From Pontibacter mangrovi (lineage in GTDB: Bacteria; Bacteroidota; Bacteroidia; Cytophagales; Hymenobacteraceae), in NCBI RefSeq assembly GCF_006385705.1, contig NZ_VFRQ01000012.1, positions 1-64,000 on the forward strand: a DNA stretch of 64,000 nt, read 5' to 3'. Each line of letters opens with the position of its first letter. Position 1 is the stretch's first letter. Of the stretch, positions 1 through 7,821 are shown piece by piece. The position numbers and the translations under genes were made by a program. The notes under the pieces were generated by a model. The model worked only from the letters and a program-made list of their open reading frames with translations. It was not told the origin of the DNA and did no database searches.

Positions 1-74
1 TCCGAACAGAGCAGTTAAGCCCGGGCGCGCCGATGGTACTGGGGTCACACCCGGGAGAGTAGGTGGCCGCCAAC
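1..74 (+). rRNA. rrf: 5S ribosomal RNA, 3' part
   Basis: The window opens inside a 5S rRNA gene. The stretch with GTTAAGCCC, GATGGTACTG and GGAGAGTAGG is the conserved second half of 5S rRNA in sense orientation. The 5' part lies before the window. A strong terminator follows directly, as expected at the end of an rRNA operon. Confidence 0.93.
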
Positions 75-83
75 CCCAACAAG

Positions 84-122
84 AAGGGCCCCTTCCCACG
101 CGGAAAGGGGCCCTTTCTTTTT
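84..122 (+). terminator. rRNA operon terminator
   Basis: An 11-bp GC-rich stem (84-94 with 105-115) is followed by a T-rich run. It sits just after the 5S gene and reads as its intrinsic terminator. Confidence 0.88.
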
Positions 123-138
123 TACACCCTTTAGCGCG

Positions 139-275
139 CATCTTTTGGAGCAGGCACGGATCTGCGTTACATCCAGGTACTGCTAGGCCATCGGTCCAGC
201 AAGACCATGGAGATCTACACCCACATCACCTCCCACGTATTGGATAAAATCGTCAGCCTGTTGAATAATATATAG
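139..275 (+). pseudogene. Tyrosine recombinase C-terminal remnant
   Basis: Translation from about 150 gives AGTDLRYIQVLLGHRSSKTM, then EIYTHIT and a stop at 273-275. This is the C-terminal catalytic segment of a phage-type integrase, with the LGH motif and the catalytic Tyr. The preceding HLLE (139-150) is in another frame, so one base has been lost near 150. No N-terminal half is present. It is a relic, probably of an element that once inserted next to the rRNA operon. Confidence 0.8.
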
Positions 276-437
276 CAATCACCTATATTAGCTTAAATAT
301 ATAAACACCTGCGCACTTCAATCCCAGGAACCAAGTCCAGGCTGCAAAGAAGAGCGAAAGCACGCCGCAGCAACTACGACCATAGTGCAGATAAACGTAT
401 GTTGTCTTATATACTATAGTTGGGGTAAACTTAAAGT

Positions 438-914
438 ATGGAAATCGCTTCAATAATTGCAGTGTTAATAATGGCTGTTTGCCTTTTACTCACTGTTGTC
501 TTTTTAGTGGGCTATTTGATAAAAAGAAGAAAAGCACGATTAAGAAATGCAGCTATCTCTTTTGCTACAGCAGTCTTATCATTAGGCTTACTGTTAGTAG
601 TTGAAGAACTATTCTTCTCTTACAATTTTAGAAATAAAGAAGAAGTTTTAGTTGCTTCCAGAGAAGCGCCAATCGGTGGAATCCTATTGAAGCTTTATGA
701 AGACAATACTTTTGAAATAGGTGGATTCAGAGAAGTGAAATCATCTGGTACTTACGAACTGAAATCAGATACTCTCTTTATAATTGCCACCGACAGTCCA
801 AAGCAGAGTGGATACATAACCCAAACCTCTTTCATTATCAGAAAAGGGTATTTGGAAGAAGTGGAAGATACTGGCATTGGGTTTTTAGAAGTTCACGTGA
901 ATAAACTAAAATAA
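438..914 (+). CDS. Small membrane protein of unknown function
   Basis: A 158-residue protein. Two hydrophobic segments (about residues 4-27 and 39-60) flank a basic loop, KRRKARLR. A polar C-terminal domain of about 95 residues, rich in beta-type sequence, follows. No family was recognised. The gene is AT-richer than its surroundings and stands alone between an integrase relic and an IS3 element, so it may be acquired DNA. The topology suggests membrane anchoring with the C-terminal domain outside the membrane core; this is inference. Confidence 0.6.
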   Translation: MEIASIIAVLIMAVCLLLTVVFLVGYLIKRRKARLRNAAISFATAVLSLGLLLVVEELFFSYNFRNKEEVLVASREAPIGGILLKLYEDNTFEIGGFREVKSSGTYELKSDTLFIIATDSPKQSGYITQTSFIIRKGYLEEVEDTGIGFLEVHVNKLK

Positions 915-1030
915 GAAAAGCTCTCCCCAACACGGCACATAAGGTATACTTCGGCTGGTGCCTCTGTCGGCTCCCCAGCTTTAGAACCGTTTGGAAGTTG
1001 AGTTTTCAACAAAATGAGCCCCTCCCAATT

Positions 1031-1884
1031 TTAGGACAGCGCTAAAGTAGAGGATTCGGGTTTCTCTATATTCTCTTTTATCCACTCTTCCGGCGTTTTG
1101 TCACCCAATGAACTGTGGGGGCGGAAACAGTTATACTCCTGCCGCCAAGCCTCGATTTTCCCCCTTGCGTCTTCCAGTGAGAGGAACCAGTTCACGTTCA
1201 GGCACTCATCCCGAAAGCTGCCATTGAAGGACTCGATAAAGGCGTTATCCGTCGGTTTGCCGGGCCTGGAGAAGTCCAAAGTTACTTTGTTGTCATAAGC
1301 CCACCGGTCCAGTGCCTTGGAGATAAACTCGCTGCCGTTATCCACTTTGATACGCTCCGGCACCCTGCCGTGTTGTTGCTTCAGCCGCTCCATCACGGCC
1401 ACCACCTGCTCCCCTTTGATGCCCTGGTCCACCTCGATGGCCAGGCATTGGCGGCTATAATTATCGACTACAGTTAAGCCGCGGAATTTGCGGCCGTCGA
1501 AGAGCTGGTCAGCCACGAAGTCCATGCTCCAGCAGGCAGATTCGTGGCGGGGACTTGTTCCAACCGGTGGGCAGCGGCCCGGCAGCGTCGGGGCCGCAGG
1601 CTTCTCAGGTTTAGCCCTTCCAGCTTATAGAGCCGGTGGACGCGCTTGTGGTTGTCCGGCCAGCCTTCCCGGCGCAGCAGCGTGTAAATCCGCCACATGC
1701 CGTAGCGCACCCTCGTCTGGGCGATCTGGCGCATGCGCGCCCGCAACACCAAGTCCCTTTCTTTCCCTTGTGCCTTATAGTACCAGCCTGAGCGGTGGAA
1801 CATCACCACACGGCAAGCCCGGTGGATGGAAACCCGGTAATCAGTCAGCAACGTCACGGCCAGCGCCTTGAGCTGGGCTGGCCT
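1031..1884 (-). pseudogene. IS3-family transposase OrfB, frameshifted and separated from OrfA
   Basis: The upstream part (1884-1550) gives PAQLKALAVTLLTDYRVS, the HTH_21-like region, and RVRYGMWRIY. The downstream part (1525-1031) gives the integrase core: MDFVADQLFDGRKFR with the first Asp, KVDNGSEF with the second Asp, and FNGSFRDECLN with the Glu. The DDE residues are therefore intact. The two parts are in different frames, with the shift near 1540-1560 just before SACWSMDF. The 5' end is cut off from OrfA by the IS110 insert. It is a dead transposase. Confidence 0.88.
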
Positions 1885-1887
1885 CAG

Positions 1888-2149
1888 AACTCATATCTTA
1901 GAATCATTCAGAAAGAATACAAGTAAAACAGGTAAGGAACCACAGGCAGGATGGCAAAAATACCTCAGAGCAAGTACACCATGGGTGATACTGAAAAAAA
2001 GGGAGTTCCACCTGCCTGCTGCTTCCCTGAAGCTGAACAGTACTTACAGACATCTCGCCTCAAGGGATGATCTTGCATAAGACCATGAGAAAAGTTTTGG
2101 GAAGAGCATCGGTTTCAAGTCTTTTTTACATCTCTTAACATCACAGGCC
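1888..2149 (+). ncRNA. Candidate bridge RNA in the IS110 left end
   Basis: This non-coding left end folds into two loop domains. The first is closed by a perfect 8-bp stem (CAGGCAGG 1943-1950 with CCTGCCTG 2011-2018), with GGAA/TTCC outside it. It holds CCTCAG (1963-1968), identical to the left target plus core, and TACTGA (1989-1994), the reverse complement of the right target. The second is closed by 2066-2074 with 2102-2110 (8 of 9 pairs). It holds TAAGAC (2078-2083), matching the element's right end plus core, and AGTTTTG (2093-2099), complementary to core plus left end with one G-U pair. The order, target loop then donor loop, is that of IS621-type bridge RNAs. Transcription is inferred. 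Confidence 0.75.
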
Positions 2150-3319
2150 ATGAAGATCATCAAGCAATCAGTAAGCGCCGACATCGCCAAAGACAAGTTT
2201 GACGCCTGCTTCTCGGTGCTCACCTCCGAGCACCGGGTGGTGGTGAAAGCCACTCGCAAGTTCGCTAACACCTCAAAAGGCTTTGCTGAGTTTGGCAGGT
2301 GGGTGAGCAAGTGGGAGAATCTCCAAGTGGAGTTGGCCGTGGTCATGGAGGCTACCGGGGTATACTATGAGAACCTGGCTTGGAGTCTGTATCAGGCGGG
2401 CCGGAAAGTGGTGGTAGTGCTGCCAAACAGAGCCAAGCAGTATACCCAGAGCCTGGGCCACAAGTCCAAGAACGATAAGCTAGACGCCAGAGCCCTGGCC
2501 CATATGGGCGCTGAAAGACAACTGGAGCCCTGGCAGCCCATGAGCCGGCAGCTCTTTTTGTTGCGTAAGCTCACGCGGGAACATGAGCAGGTCCAGCAGA
2601 TGCGCACCGAGGCTAACAACCGCCTCCATGCCGAGTCGCATTCCATGCTGGAGAGCAAGAGTACCGTAAAAAGGCTCCGGAAGACACTCCAGCTGTATGA
2701 GGCACAGCTACAGGTTATCCAGCAGGAAATAAGGGCCACCATTGAGAGTGATGCTTTGCTCAAGGCCAAAGTAGGGAAGGTCACCACCATCAAGGGAGTG
2801 GGGCTGCTGACGGCGGCCACCGTCATCGCCGAGACCAATGGCTTTGCCCTCTTCACCAGCCAGAAGCAGCTCACCAGCTACGCCGGATATGACGTGGTGG
2901 AGAACCAGTCGGGGAAACGGAGCGGCAAGACCAAGATCTCCAAGCAGGGCAACAGCCATATCAGGAGGATACTGCACATGCCCGCCTTCAATGCGGTGAG
3001 CCGAAACGTGCCGGTTTGCCGTGCGCTTTATGAGCGCCTGACGGGGAAGGGGAAAAAGAAGATGGTGGCTTACGTGGCCGTGCAGAAAAAGCTGTTGGCT
3101 CTCATCTATACTTTGTGGAAGAGAGATGAGGCTTGGCAGGAGGACAGATACCAGCAGCAAACAGAAGAGGGCATCCAAAGCCTGGAGGCCGGAGCCTCTC
3201 TTTCAGGTGTCAGCGCAGCTGACAGAAGCACAGTAGCCCCGGCAGTGGCCAGGGCTACACAAGATAAGCATCCAGTACCTGTCGGCCCGGGAGCTCTCTT
3301 TCAGGTAAGGGAAAGATAA
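2150..3319 (+). CDS. IS110-family recombinase (transposase)
   Basis: A 389-residue protein. The N-terminal RuvC-like DEDD domain shows D11 (SADIAKDKF), E67 (VVMEATGVYY) and D109/D112 (KSKNDKLDARALA). A helical spacer follows (about residues 135-205). The C-terminal Tnp20 domain has KGVGLLTAATVIAE, then SYAGYDVVENQSGKRSG with candidate catalytic Ser254, and ISKQGNSHIRRIL. In this family the enzyme uses a structured bridge RNA to recombine target and donor DNA. The frame is intact and full length, so it could be active. A tail of about 40 residues after the Tnp20 domain is low-complexity and probably not conserved. Confidence 0.93.
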   Translation: MKIIKQSVSADIAKDKFDACFSVLTSEHRVVVKATRKFANTSKGFAEFGRWVSKWENLQVELAVVMEATGVYYENLAWSLYQAGRKVVVVLPNRAKQYTQSLGHKSKNDKLDARALAHMGAERQLEPWQPMSRQLFLLRKLTREHEQVQQMRTEANNRLHAESHSMLESKSTVKRLRKTLQLYEAQLQVIQQEIRATIESDALLKAKVGKVTTIKGVGLLTAATVIAETNGFALFTSQKQLTSYAGYDVVENQSGKRSGKTKISKQGNSHIRRILHMPAFNAVSRNVPVCRALYERLTGKGKKKMVAYVAVQKKLLALIYTLWKRDEAWQEDRYQQQTEEGIQSLEAGASLSGVSAADRSTVAPAVARATQDKHPVPVGPGALFQVRER

Positions 3320-3346
3320 GAAAAAATCAACTAAAATGCTTGACTT

Positions 3347-3619
3347 TTAAGACAGTACCTTTTTTTTCAGTACGTCCTGCAGCATTTGCTTGTCCAGGCT
3401 CAGGTCTGCCACCAGCTGCTTTAGGTGCCGGTTTTCCTCCTCCAGTTGCCGCAGTTTCCTGAGCTCTGACACTCCTAAACCACCGTATTTCTTCTTCCAG
3501 TTGTAGAAGGTGGCCTCTGATACGCCCATCTTGCGGCACACTTCTGCGACAGAAACACCTGTCTCTGACTGCTTGATGGCGAAGATGATCTGCGCCTCCG
3601 TAAATTTTGATCTTTTCAT
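3347..3619 (-). CDS. IS3-family transposase OrfA (HTH)
   Basis: A 90-residue protein with a helix-turn-helix (FTEAQIIFAIKQSETGVSVA, then CRKMGVSEATFYNWKKKYGG) and a leucine-rich coiled coil (LRQLEEENRHLKQLVADLSL). The A8-type run (about 3361-3368) near its end, coding KKK, would suit programmed frameshifting into OrfB, as in other IS3 elements. The present stop comes from IS110 sequence at the insertion joint, so the last residue or two are not native. It can no longer make the OrfAB transposase. Confidence 0.88.
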   Translation of the reverse strand: MKRSKFTEAQIIFAIKQSETGVSVAEVCRKMGVSEATFYNWKKKYGGLGVSELRKLRQLEEENRHLKQLVADLSLDKQMLQDVLKKKVLS

Positions 3620-3719
3620 GGCAATTCGTTTTGTTTTAATACGACAAATTGCCCGTTTTCTCTACTTTATAACGGTTCGGTTTTCCGGGGGGAGGTCAAA
3701 AATGAAAATCACTTCTACT

Positions 3720-4039
3720 ACCACCACTACTCCTCTTCTTCCGGCAGCCATTTGACCTATACCTGGAGGTCAGGCCCGGGAGCGAGCTCCTATCGTTTCC
3801 TTACCTTACCAACAATTGACAGTGCTGGCTGAGCAACAGCCCGCCCTAGAAACCCTGCTGCGGTGGCTGGTACTCCAATATTGCGCCTTTTTCATAAGGA
3901 CCTGTTCACGCGCTCAGCCTGGGAGCGCTACCTGGACCTGCTGCAGACACATCCGCGCATTGAACAGAAAGTATCCAAGGAGGTGATCGCCTCGTGCCTG
4001 GGCGTGACGCCCCAGTCGCTGAGCAGGCTCCTCCGCTAA
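3720..4039 (+). pseudogene. Crp/Fnr-family regulator remnant
   Basis: One frame gives LTVLAEQQPALETLLRWLVL (from about 3817), the end of a cyclic-nucleotide-binding domain. After a frameshift near 3880 another gives FHKDLFTRSAWERYLDLLQT, then HPRIEQKVSKEVIASCLGVT and PQSLSRLLR with a stop at 4037-4039. The second part is the dimerisation helix and HTH of Bacteroidota Crp/Fnr regulators. The N-terminal beta-roll is missing, and the IS3 element ends just upstream at 3698, so the gene was probably cut by that insertion and then decayed. Confidence 0.75.
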
Positions 4040-4254
4040 AATGGTCACCCATAAGCTGCTGCAAGGCACATCCTAGGTTCAGTCTTTTCCTATCCTTTCA
4101 TCATTCATTTCCTAACATAAGGTAAAGTATTTAGCCCACCTTACCCGCTACCTTTATATAAAGCTTTCAACTAGTCGGCGTTGTAGCAAGGGATGCACCA
4201 ATGCTGCTATAGCGCCTTGGGAGCTGTCAAAAAAAAACTCTTAGCAGGTAACTT

Positions 4255-4734
4255 ATGAAGCGAACGAAATCTTACCTGAGGTGGATCAGGCTGGCTTTGC
4301 TGCTGCTGTGGGTATACGCGGCCGTGAGCAAGCTGCAGGAAGTAGAGGTGTTCTACATGCAGTTACTACGCCAGCCTCTGCCTGTCTGGCTCGCACCCTA
4401 CCTGGTATGGGCACTACCCGCCATGGAACTTATTGCTGCGGGCCTGCTGGTTTTCCGGCCATCGCAGGCAGCAGGCCTTTGGCTTTCGCTGGGGCTGCTG
4501 CTTCTGTTTTCGTGCTATGTGGGCCTGGCCGTGCTGGGCGTATGGCAGGAGCTGCCTTGCGCCTGCGGGGGAGTGCTCAGCCAGCTGGGGTGGGGAGAGC
4601 ACCTGGTGTTCAACCTGCTGTTCACCGCGTTGGCGGTTTGTGGACTGTACCTGTGCAAGAAGCAAAGAAGAAGGGGGGGGATCGGGAGAGCTGCCTCTTC
4701 AGGTGCGGCGGCCTACCAAAGTGGCGGCCAATAA
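4255..4734 (+). CDS. MauE/DoxX-like redox-associated membrane protein
   Basis: A 159-residue protein with four hydrophobic segments (about residues 10-25, 45-68, 73-98 and 112-135). The signature LPCACGGVLSQLGWGEHLVF resembles MauE/DoxX redox membrane proteins, in which cysteines near a membrane face take part in disulfide exchange. The CxCGG pair sits between TM3 and TM4. It is followed at 30 nt by a small secreted two-Cys protein, and the region downstream carries DsbD and a TlpA-like thioredoxin on the other strand. A role in periplasmic thiol chemistry is inferred from this context. Confidence 0.8.
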   Translation: MKRTKSYLRWIRLALLLLWVYAAVSKLQEVEVFYMQLLRQPLPVWLAPYLVWALPAMELIAAGLLVFRPSQAAGLWLSLGLLLLFSCYVGLAVLGVWQELPCACGGVLSQLGWGEHLVFNLLFTALAVCGLYLCKKQRRRGGIGRAASSGAAAYQSGGQ

Positions 4735-4764
4735 ATTAATTTCTCAATTTTAATTTTTCGCATT

Positions 4765-5049
4765 ATGAAAAAGCTAAAAGTAAATTTCCTGGCGCTGGCC
4801 GCTGTCTTGATGGCCGCCGGCACAATGGCCTTCAGTGCACCAGCCACGCTTCAGTCCGGATGGTACCTGGTAGAAGGGGACGCCATTGGCAGCCCGACTT
4901 CAGGCCCTGGCGGGGATTGCAGCACGCTCTACACCAACAGGCTGTGCATGGTGCAGCTGCAGCTGGATGAAAATGAGCCAATCCCGCAGACGGTCTCCGA
5001 GGCAGAGGCCAATGATCAGGTGATAGCCAAAGCCCATCGACAGTTCTAA
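4765..5049 (+). CDS. Small secreted two-cysteine protein, DUF6520-like
   Basis: A 94-residue protein with a clear signal peptide (MKKLKVNFLALAAVLMAAGT, cleavage near AFSA). The mature part is about 70 residues with WYLVEGDAIG and a pair of cysteines in GGDCSTLYTNRLC. The layout matches the Bacteroidota DUF6520 family as I remember it; its function is not known to me. The gene lies 30 nt after the MauE-like gene, probably in one transcript. The cysteine pair could be a substrate for the redox proteins here, which is a hypothesis. Confidence 0.75.
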   Translation: MKKLKVNFLALAAVLMAAGTMAFSAPATLQSGWYLVEGDAIGSPTSGPGGDCSTLYTNRLCMVQLQLDENEPIPQTVSEAEANDQVIAKAHRQF

Positions 5050-5292
5050 GGGCTAAACCGGTCAACAGGCAGGTACTTTGGGCAGTAGACGCTACTCTCT
5101 GGAGTACCTGTTTTGCTTTGGAGACAAAGCTTATCAGAAGCGTGGGCATGGAAAAGGCGCCCCGGCAAAACCAGGACGCCTTAACAACCAAACTCACCTT
5201 AAACTTTCTTACAGGGCTGGTGAAGGGGAAAGCAGGGAGGCCAGTACCAGACCAGCCTCCGCAGCCAACACAAACACCAACACATTTTTATT

Positions 5293-7341
5293 TCATGGGA
5301 ACAGGGCAGCGGGCGCCGGTTCCTCATCATGTTGTTGCAGGCTGGTCTCAGCGGCCTGCCTGTCCAGGGCGGACAAGCCGCAGCGCAGCCAGTCGGCATA
5401 CGCATCCTCCTCAGGGGTATACCCGATAGGCTGGTTGAGCAGCTGCATGTCCGGGCTTAGAAGCACGTAGAGGGGCTGGGTCACCTGCCCGAAATTAATA
5501 GCCTGGAAGGTAGCCCACTTGTCTCCCACGGTGCGAATTTCCTTCGTGCTCCCATCGGGGCCTGTATAGGGGAAGCGCTCCGTGAGCGGCAGTGACTGGC
5601 GGTCGTCTACATAGAGGGACACAAGGATCACCTCCTCCCGGAGCAGCCGTGCTACGGCGGGCGCTGTCCACACCTGCTCCTCCATCTTGCGGCAGTTCAC
5701 GCAGGCATAGCCGGTGAAGTCGAGCAGCAGCGGCTTGTGCTGCTCCCTGGCCAATTGGAGGGCCCCGTAGAGGTCGTTCACTACCTGCGTTTGAACAGTC
5801 CCATGCATGTTCGCCTGGAAACCTCCACGACTATAGAGGCTGTAACTCCAGGGCGGGAGAAACCCACTCAGCAGGTGCAGGCTGCCTTGGGGTATATTGC
5901 CCAGGCCCGGGGCCAGGTAGAGCGCGAAGAGCAGGGCCAGCACTCCGACGAACCGTCGCATCCGCTCAATCCCCTGCCCGCGCGGCTCACCGGGAATGCG
6001 CAGGATTCCTAGCAGGTAAAGACCAAGTCCCACCGCCAGCAGAAGCCATAGCCCGAGAAAAACTTCGCGCTTAAGCAGTCCCCATTGGGCTACCAGGTCT
6101 GCATTGCTCAGGAACTTGAGTGCCAGGGCTAGCTCCACAAAGGCCAGCGATTTCTTCATTGTGCTGAGCCAACCCCCGCTGCGGGGCAGGCGCTGCAGCC
6201 ATCCGGGAAAGAGGGCCAGCAAGGCAAAGGGCAAAGCGAGCGCCAGCCCGAATCCGGCCATGCCCGCGGTCAGCTGCCAGGCGCCACTGTCCGAGGAAAG
6301 GGAGCCTACCAGCAGGGTGCCCAGGATCGGTCCGGTGCAGGAGAAGGAGACCATCACGAGGGTGAGCGCCAGGAAAAAGATGCCGCCCAGGCTGCCCAGA
6401 CCTGCTTGGGCGTCTGCCCTGTTTGTCAGCCTGCCTGGAAGCGTGAGCTCAAATGCGCCGAAAAACGACAGGGCAAATCCCACAAAGACGGCAAAGAAAA
6501 GCAGGTTCACCCACACATTGGTCGAGAGGCTGTTGAGGATGCCCGGCTCCACGCTATTAAGCACGTGAAAGGGGAGGCTGCAGGCCAGGTAGATCACCAG
6601 GATGCAGAGGCCAAAGAGCATACCGTGACGGAGTGCCTGCCGGCTGCCTTCGGAACGGCTGGTAAAGAAAGTCACGGTCAGCGGCACCATGGGAAAGACA
6701 CAAGGTGTGAGCAGGGCCAGCAGTCCTCCCAGGAAGCCTAGCAAAAAAACGGTAGGGACTGAGCCGTCGCTGCTAGCCGTTTCCCCGCAGGCCGAAGCCC
6801 GCGACAGGTCCAGGGAAGCCAGCTGCAGACTGCCCGAGAGGACTGCGCTATGCTCCTGCCCATCCGGAAGTGTCACGCGCAGCTCCTCCCGCAGCGGCAG
6901 GAAGCTACCCTTCGTGGCAGCAAAGCCGATGAGGGTCAGGGAAAGGGAAGTCGGTACGGGCCCCTGTATGCAAAGGCGCTGCTCCAGCGCCAAGGTATCG
7001 CGGTACACCTTCACCCATTTGTTTTCCAGGAGCGGGTCCTGCAGGCGCACGGGCGGCACCAAGGAGATCGGGGTTTCCAGAGTAAGAAGCGGGTCCTCAG
7101 TCGTGAGGCGCGGGCCCTCCAGGCCCAGAGCTGCATCCCTTTCAGCGTACAGATGCCAGCCCGGCTGGATCGTGCCGCGCAGGGTCAGGAGGTAACTATT
7201 GTCTGGCTGCTTTGCTGCTGATACCTGCCACTGCACCGGGCTTTGGGCCGAGGCAGTCACCAGGCTGAGGCTAAAGAGCAGGAGGAGCAGTCCCTTTTTC
7301 CGGAAGAGGGGGAGCATTGGTTTAGAGATCCAGGTCAGCAT
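5293..7341 (-). CDS. dsbD: DsbD-type thiol:disulfide interchange protein
   Basis: A 682-residue inner-membrane protein. Order: signal region (residues 10-33), DsbD alpha-like domain (34-165), eight or so membrane segments (about 195-480), and a C-terminal thioredoxin domain (about 525-660) with TGYACVNCRKMEE. The membrane domain keeps both transport cysteines, in LTPCVFPMVP and SFSCTGPILG. The N-terminal domain has lost its active-site pair: FAATKGSFLPL stands where the paralogue next door has MACDTTRCLPP. Electrons from cytoplasmic thioredoxin are probably passed to separate periplasmic partners. The start is 1 nt after the upstream stop; Met9 is an alternative start. Confidence 0.92.
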   Translation of the reverse strand: MLTWISKPMLPLFRKKGLLLLLFSLSLVTASAQSPVQWQVSAAKQPDNSYLLTLRGTIQPGWHLYAERDAALGLEGPRLTTEDPLLTLETPISLVPPVRLQDPLLENKWVKVYRDTLALEQRLCIQGPVPTSLSLTLIGFAATKGSFLPLREELRVTLPDGQEHSAVLSGSLQLASLDLSRASACGETASSDGSVPTVFLLGFLGGLLALLTPCVFPMVPLTVTFFTSRSEGSRQALRHGMLFGLCILVIYLACSLPFHVLNSVEPGILNSLSTNVWVNLLFFAVFVGFALSFFGAFELTLPGRLTNRADAQAGLGSLGGIFFLALTLVMVSFSCTGPILGTLLVGSLSSDSGAWQLTAGMAGFGLALALPFALLALFPGWLQRLPRSGGWLSTMKKSLAFVELALALKFLSNADLVAQWGLLKREVFLGLWLLLAVGLGLYLLGILRIPGEPRGQGIERMRRFVGVLALLFALYLAPGLGNIPQGSLHLLSGFLPPWSYSLYSRGGFQANMHGTVQTQVVNDLYGALQLAREQHKPLLLDFTGYACVNCRKMEEQVWTAPAVARLLREEVILVSLYVDDRQSLPLTERFPYTGPDGSTKEIRTVGDKWATFQAINFGQVTQPLYVLLSPDMQLLNQPIGYTPEEDAYADWLRCGLSALDRQAAETSLQQHDEEPAPAALFP

Positions 7342-7342
7342 C

Positions 7343-7804
7343 TTAGTCCAGTGGTATGGTGAACGCTATGGTTTGGGGCGGAAGGCAGCGCGTCGTATCA
7401 CATGCCATAAATTCCACCGTGCCCGAAAGGGCTGTCGTGACAGGGCTGCGTAGCCGGACTTTTTGCTCGAACGTGACCGTGTGGCGGTAGTAGTGTACCT
7501 CCACGCCGAAGGTCTTGTCCTGCTTCAGTTGGCCCATTCCCTTTTCCACAGCGCTGCCCAGCGGCAGCACCATGGGGTTGGGATGAAACGTGATGGTGGT
7601 AGGCAGGAGGCCTCCCTTCGCGGTATACTGTGAGTAGATCGCCCAGGGGCTGTCCATCGTTGCTGTGAGCAGGACCTGATAAGTTTGGGGCGCTACGCGT
7701 TCAGCCTGAAATGTCCACTGCACCGGCTGGAGGCCTTGCGCCTGGATGCTTCCGGAAAGAAGCAGCCAGCACAGAAGGGGAAAAACAATTTTTAAAGTAG
7801 GCAT
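7343..7804 (-). CDS. Free-standing DsbD alpha-domain protein, secreted
   Basis: A 153-residue protein with signal peptide MPTLKIVFPLLCWLLLSGSI, cleaved near IQAQ. The rest is one immunoglobulin-like DsbD N-terminal domain. It carries MACDTTRCLPPQTIAF, the position of the redox CxxxxC...PP motif of DsbD alpha domains. It is one nucleotide from dsbD, whose fused alpha domain lacks these cysteines, so this protein is the likely electron acceptor from the DsbD gamma/beta modules. It lies 17 nt after susD, in the same operon. Confidence 0.85.
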   Translation of the reverse strand: MPTLKIVFPLLCWLLLSGSIQAQGLQPVQWTFQAERVAPQTYQVLLTATMDSPWAIYSQYTAKGGLLPTTITFHPNPMVLPLGSAVEKGMGQLKQDKTFGVEVHYYRHTVTFEQKVRLRSPVTTALSGTVEFMACDTTRCLPPQTIAFTIPLD

Positions 7805-7821
7805 AGGCTAAAAGTGAAAGG

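Larger units (their letters stand above)
1885..3355 (+). mobile_element. IS110-family insertion sequence nested in the IS3 element
   Basis: The limits come from restoring the IS3 reading frame: the host reads ...KKKVL|RPAQLKA... when this block is removed. CAG occurs at both joints (1885-1887 and 3353-3355); one copy belongs to the target. No terminal inverted repeats are visible, as is usual for IS110. The left non-coding end is long (about 262 nt) and the right end short (about 33 nt). That is the IS110-group arrangement, with the guide RNA upstream of the recombinase. The element looks intact. Confidence 0.87.
1015..3698 (-). mobile_element. IS3-family element, interrupted by an IS110-family element
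   Basis: The ends read TGA...TCA, typical of IS3 elements. Imperfect inverted repeats share a CTCCC-type tip and AAAGTAGAG (about 1043-1051 and the complement at 3658-3666). Both sides are flanked by AAAA (1011-1014 and 3699-3702), a likely 4-bp target duplication. orfA lies at 3347-3619 and orfB at 1031-1884. Removing the IS110 insert (about 1885-3355) rejoins orfA to orfB. A frameshift in orfB and the insertion make it inactive. Confidence 0.85.

Noticed and set aside
1098-1298. Plus-strand ORF inside the IS3 orfB
   Set aside because: It is a shadow of the DDE domain on the minus strand.
5118-5470. Open frames opposite the 3' end of dsbD
   Set aside because: They are mirror frames of GC-rich coding sequence with no signatures.
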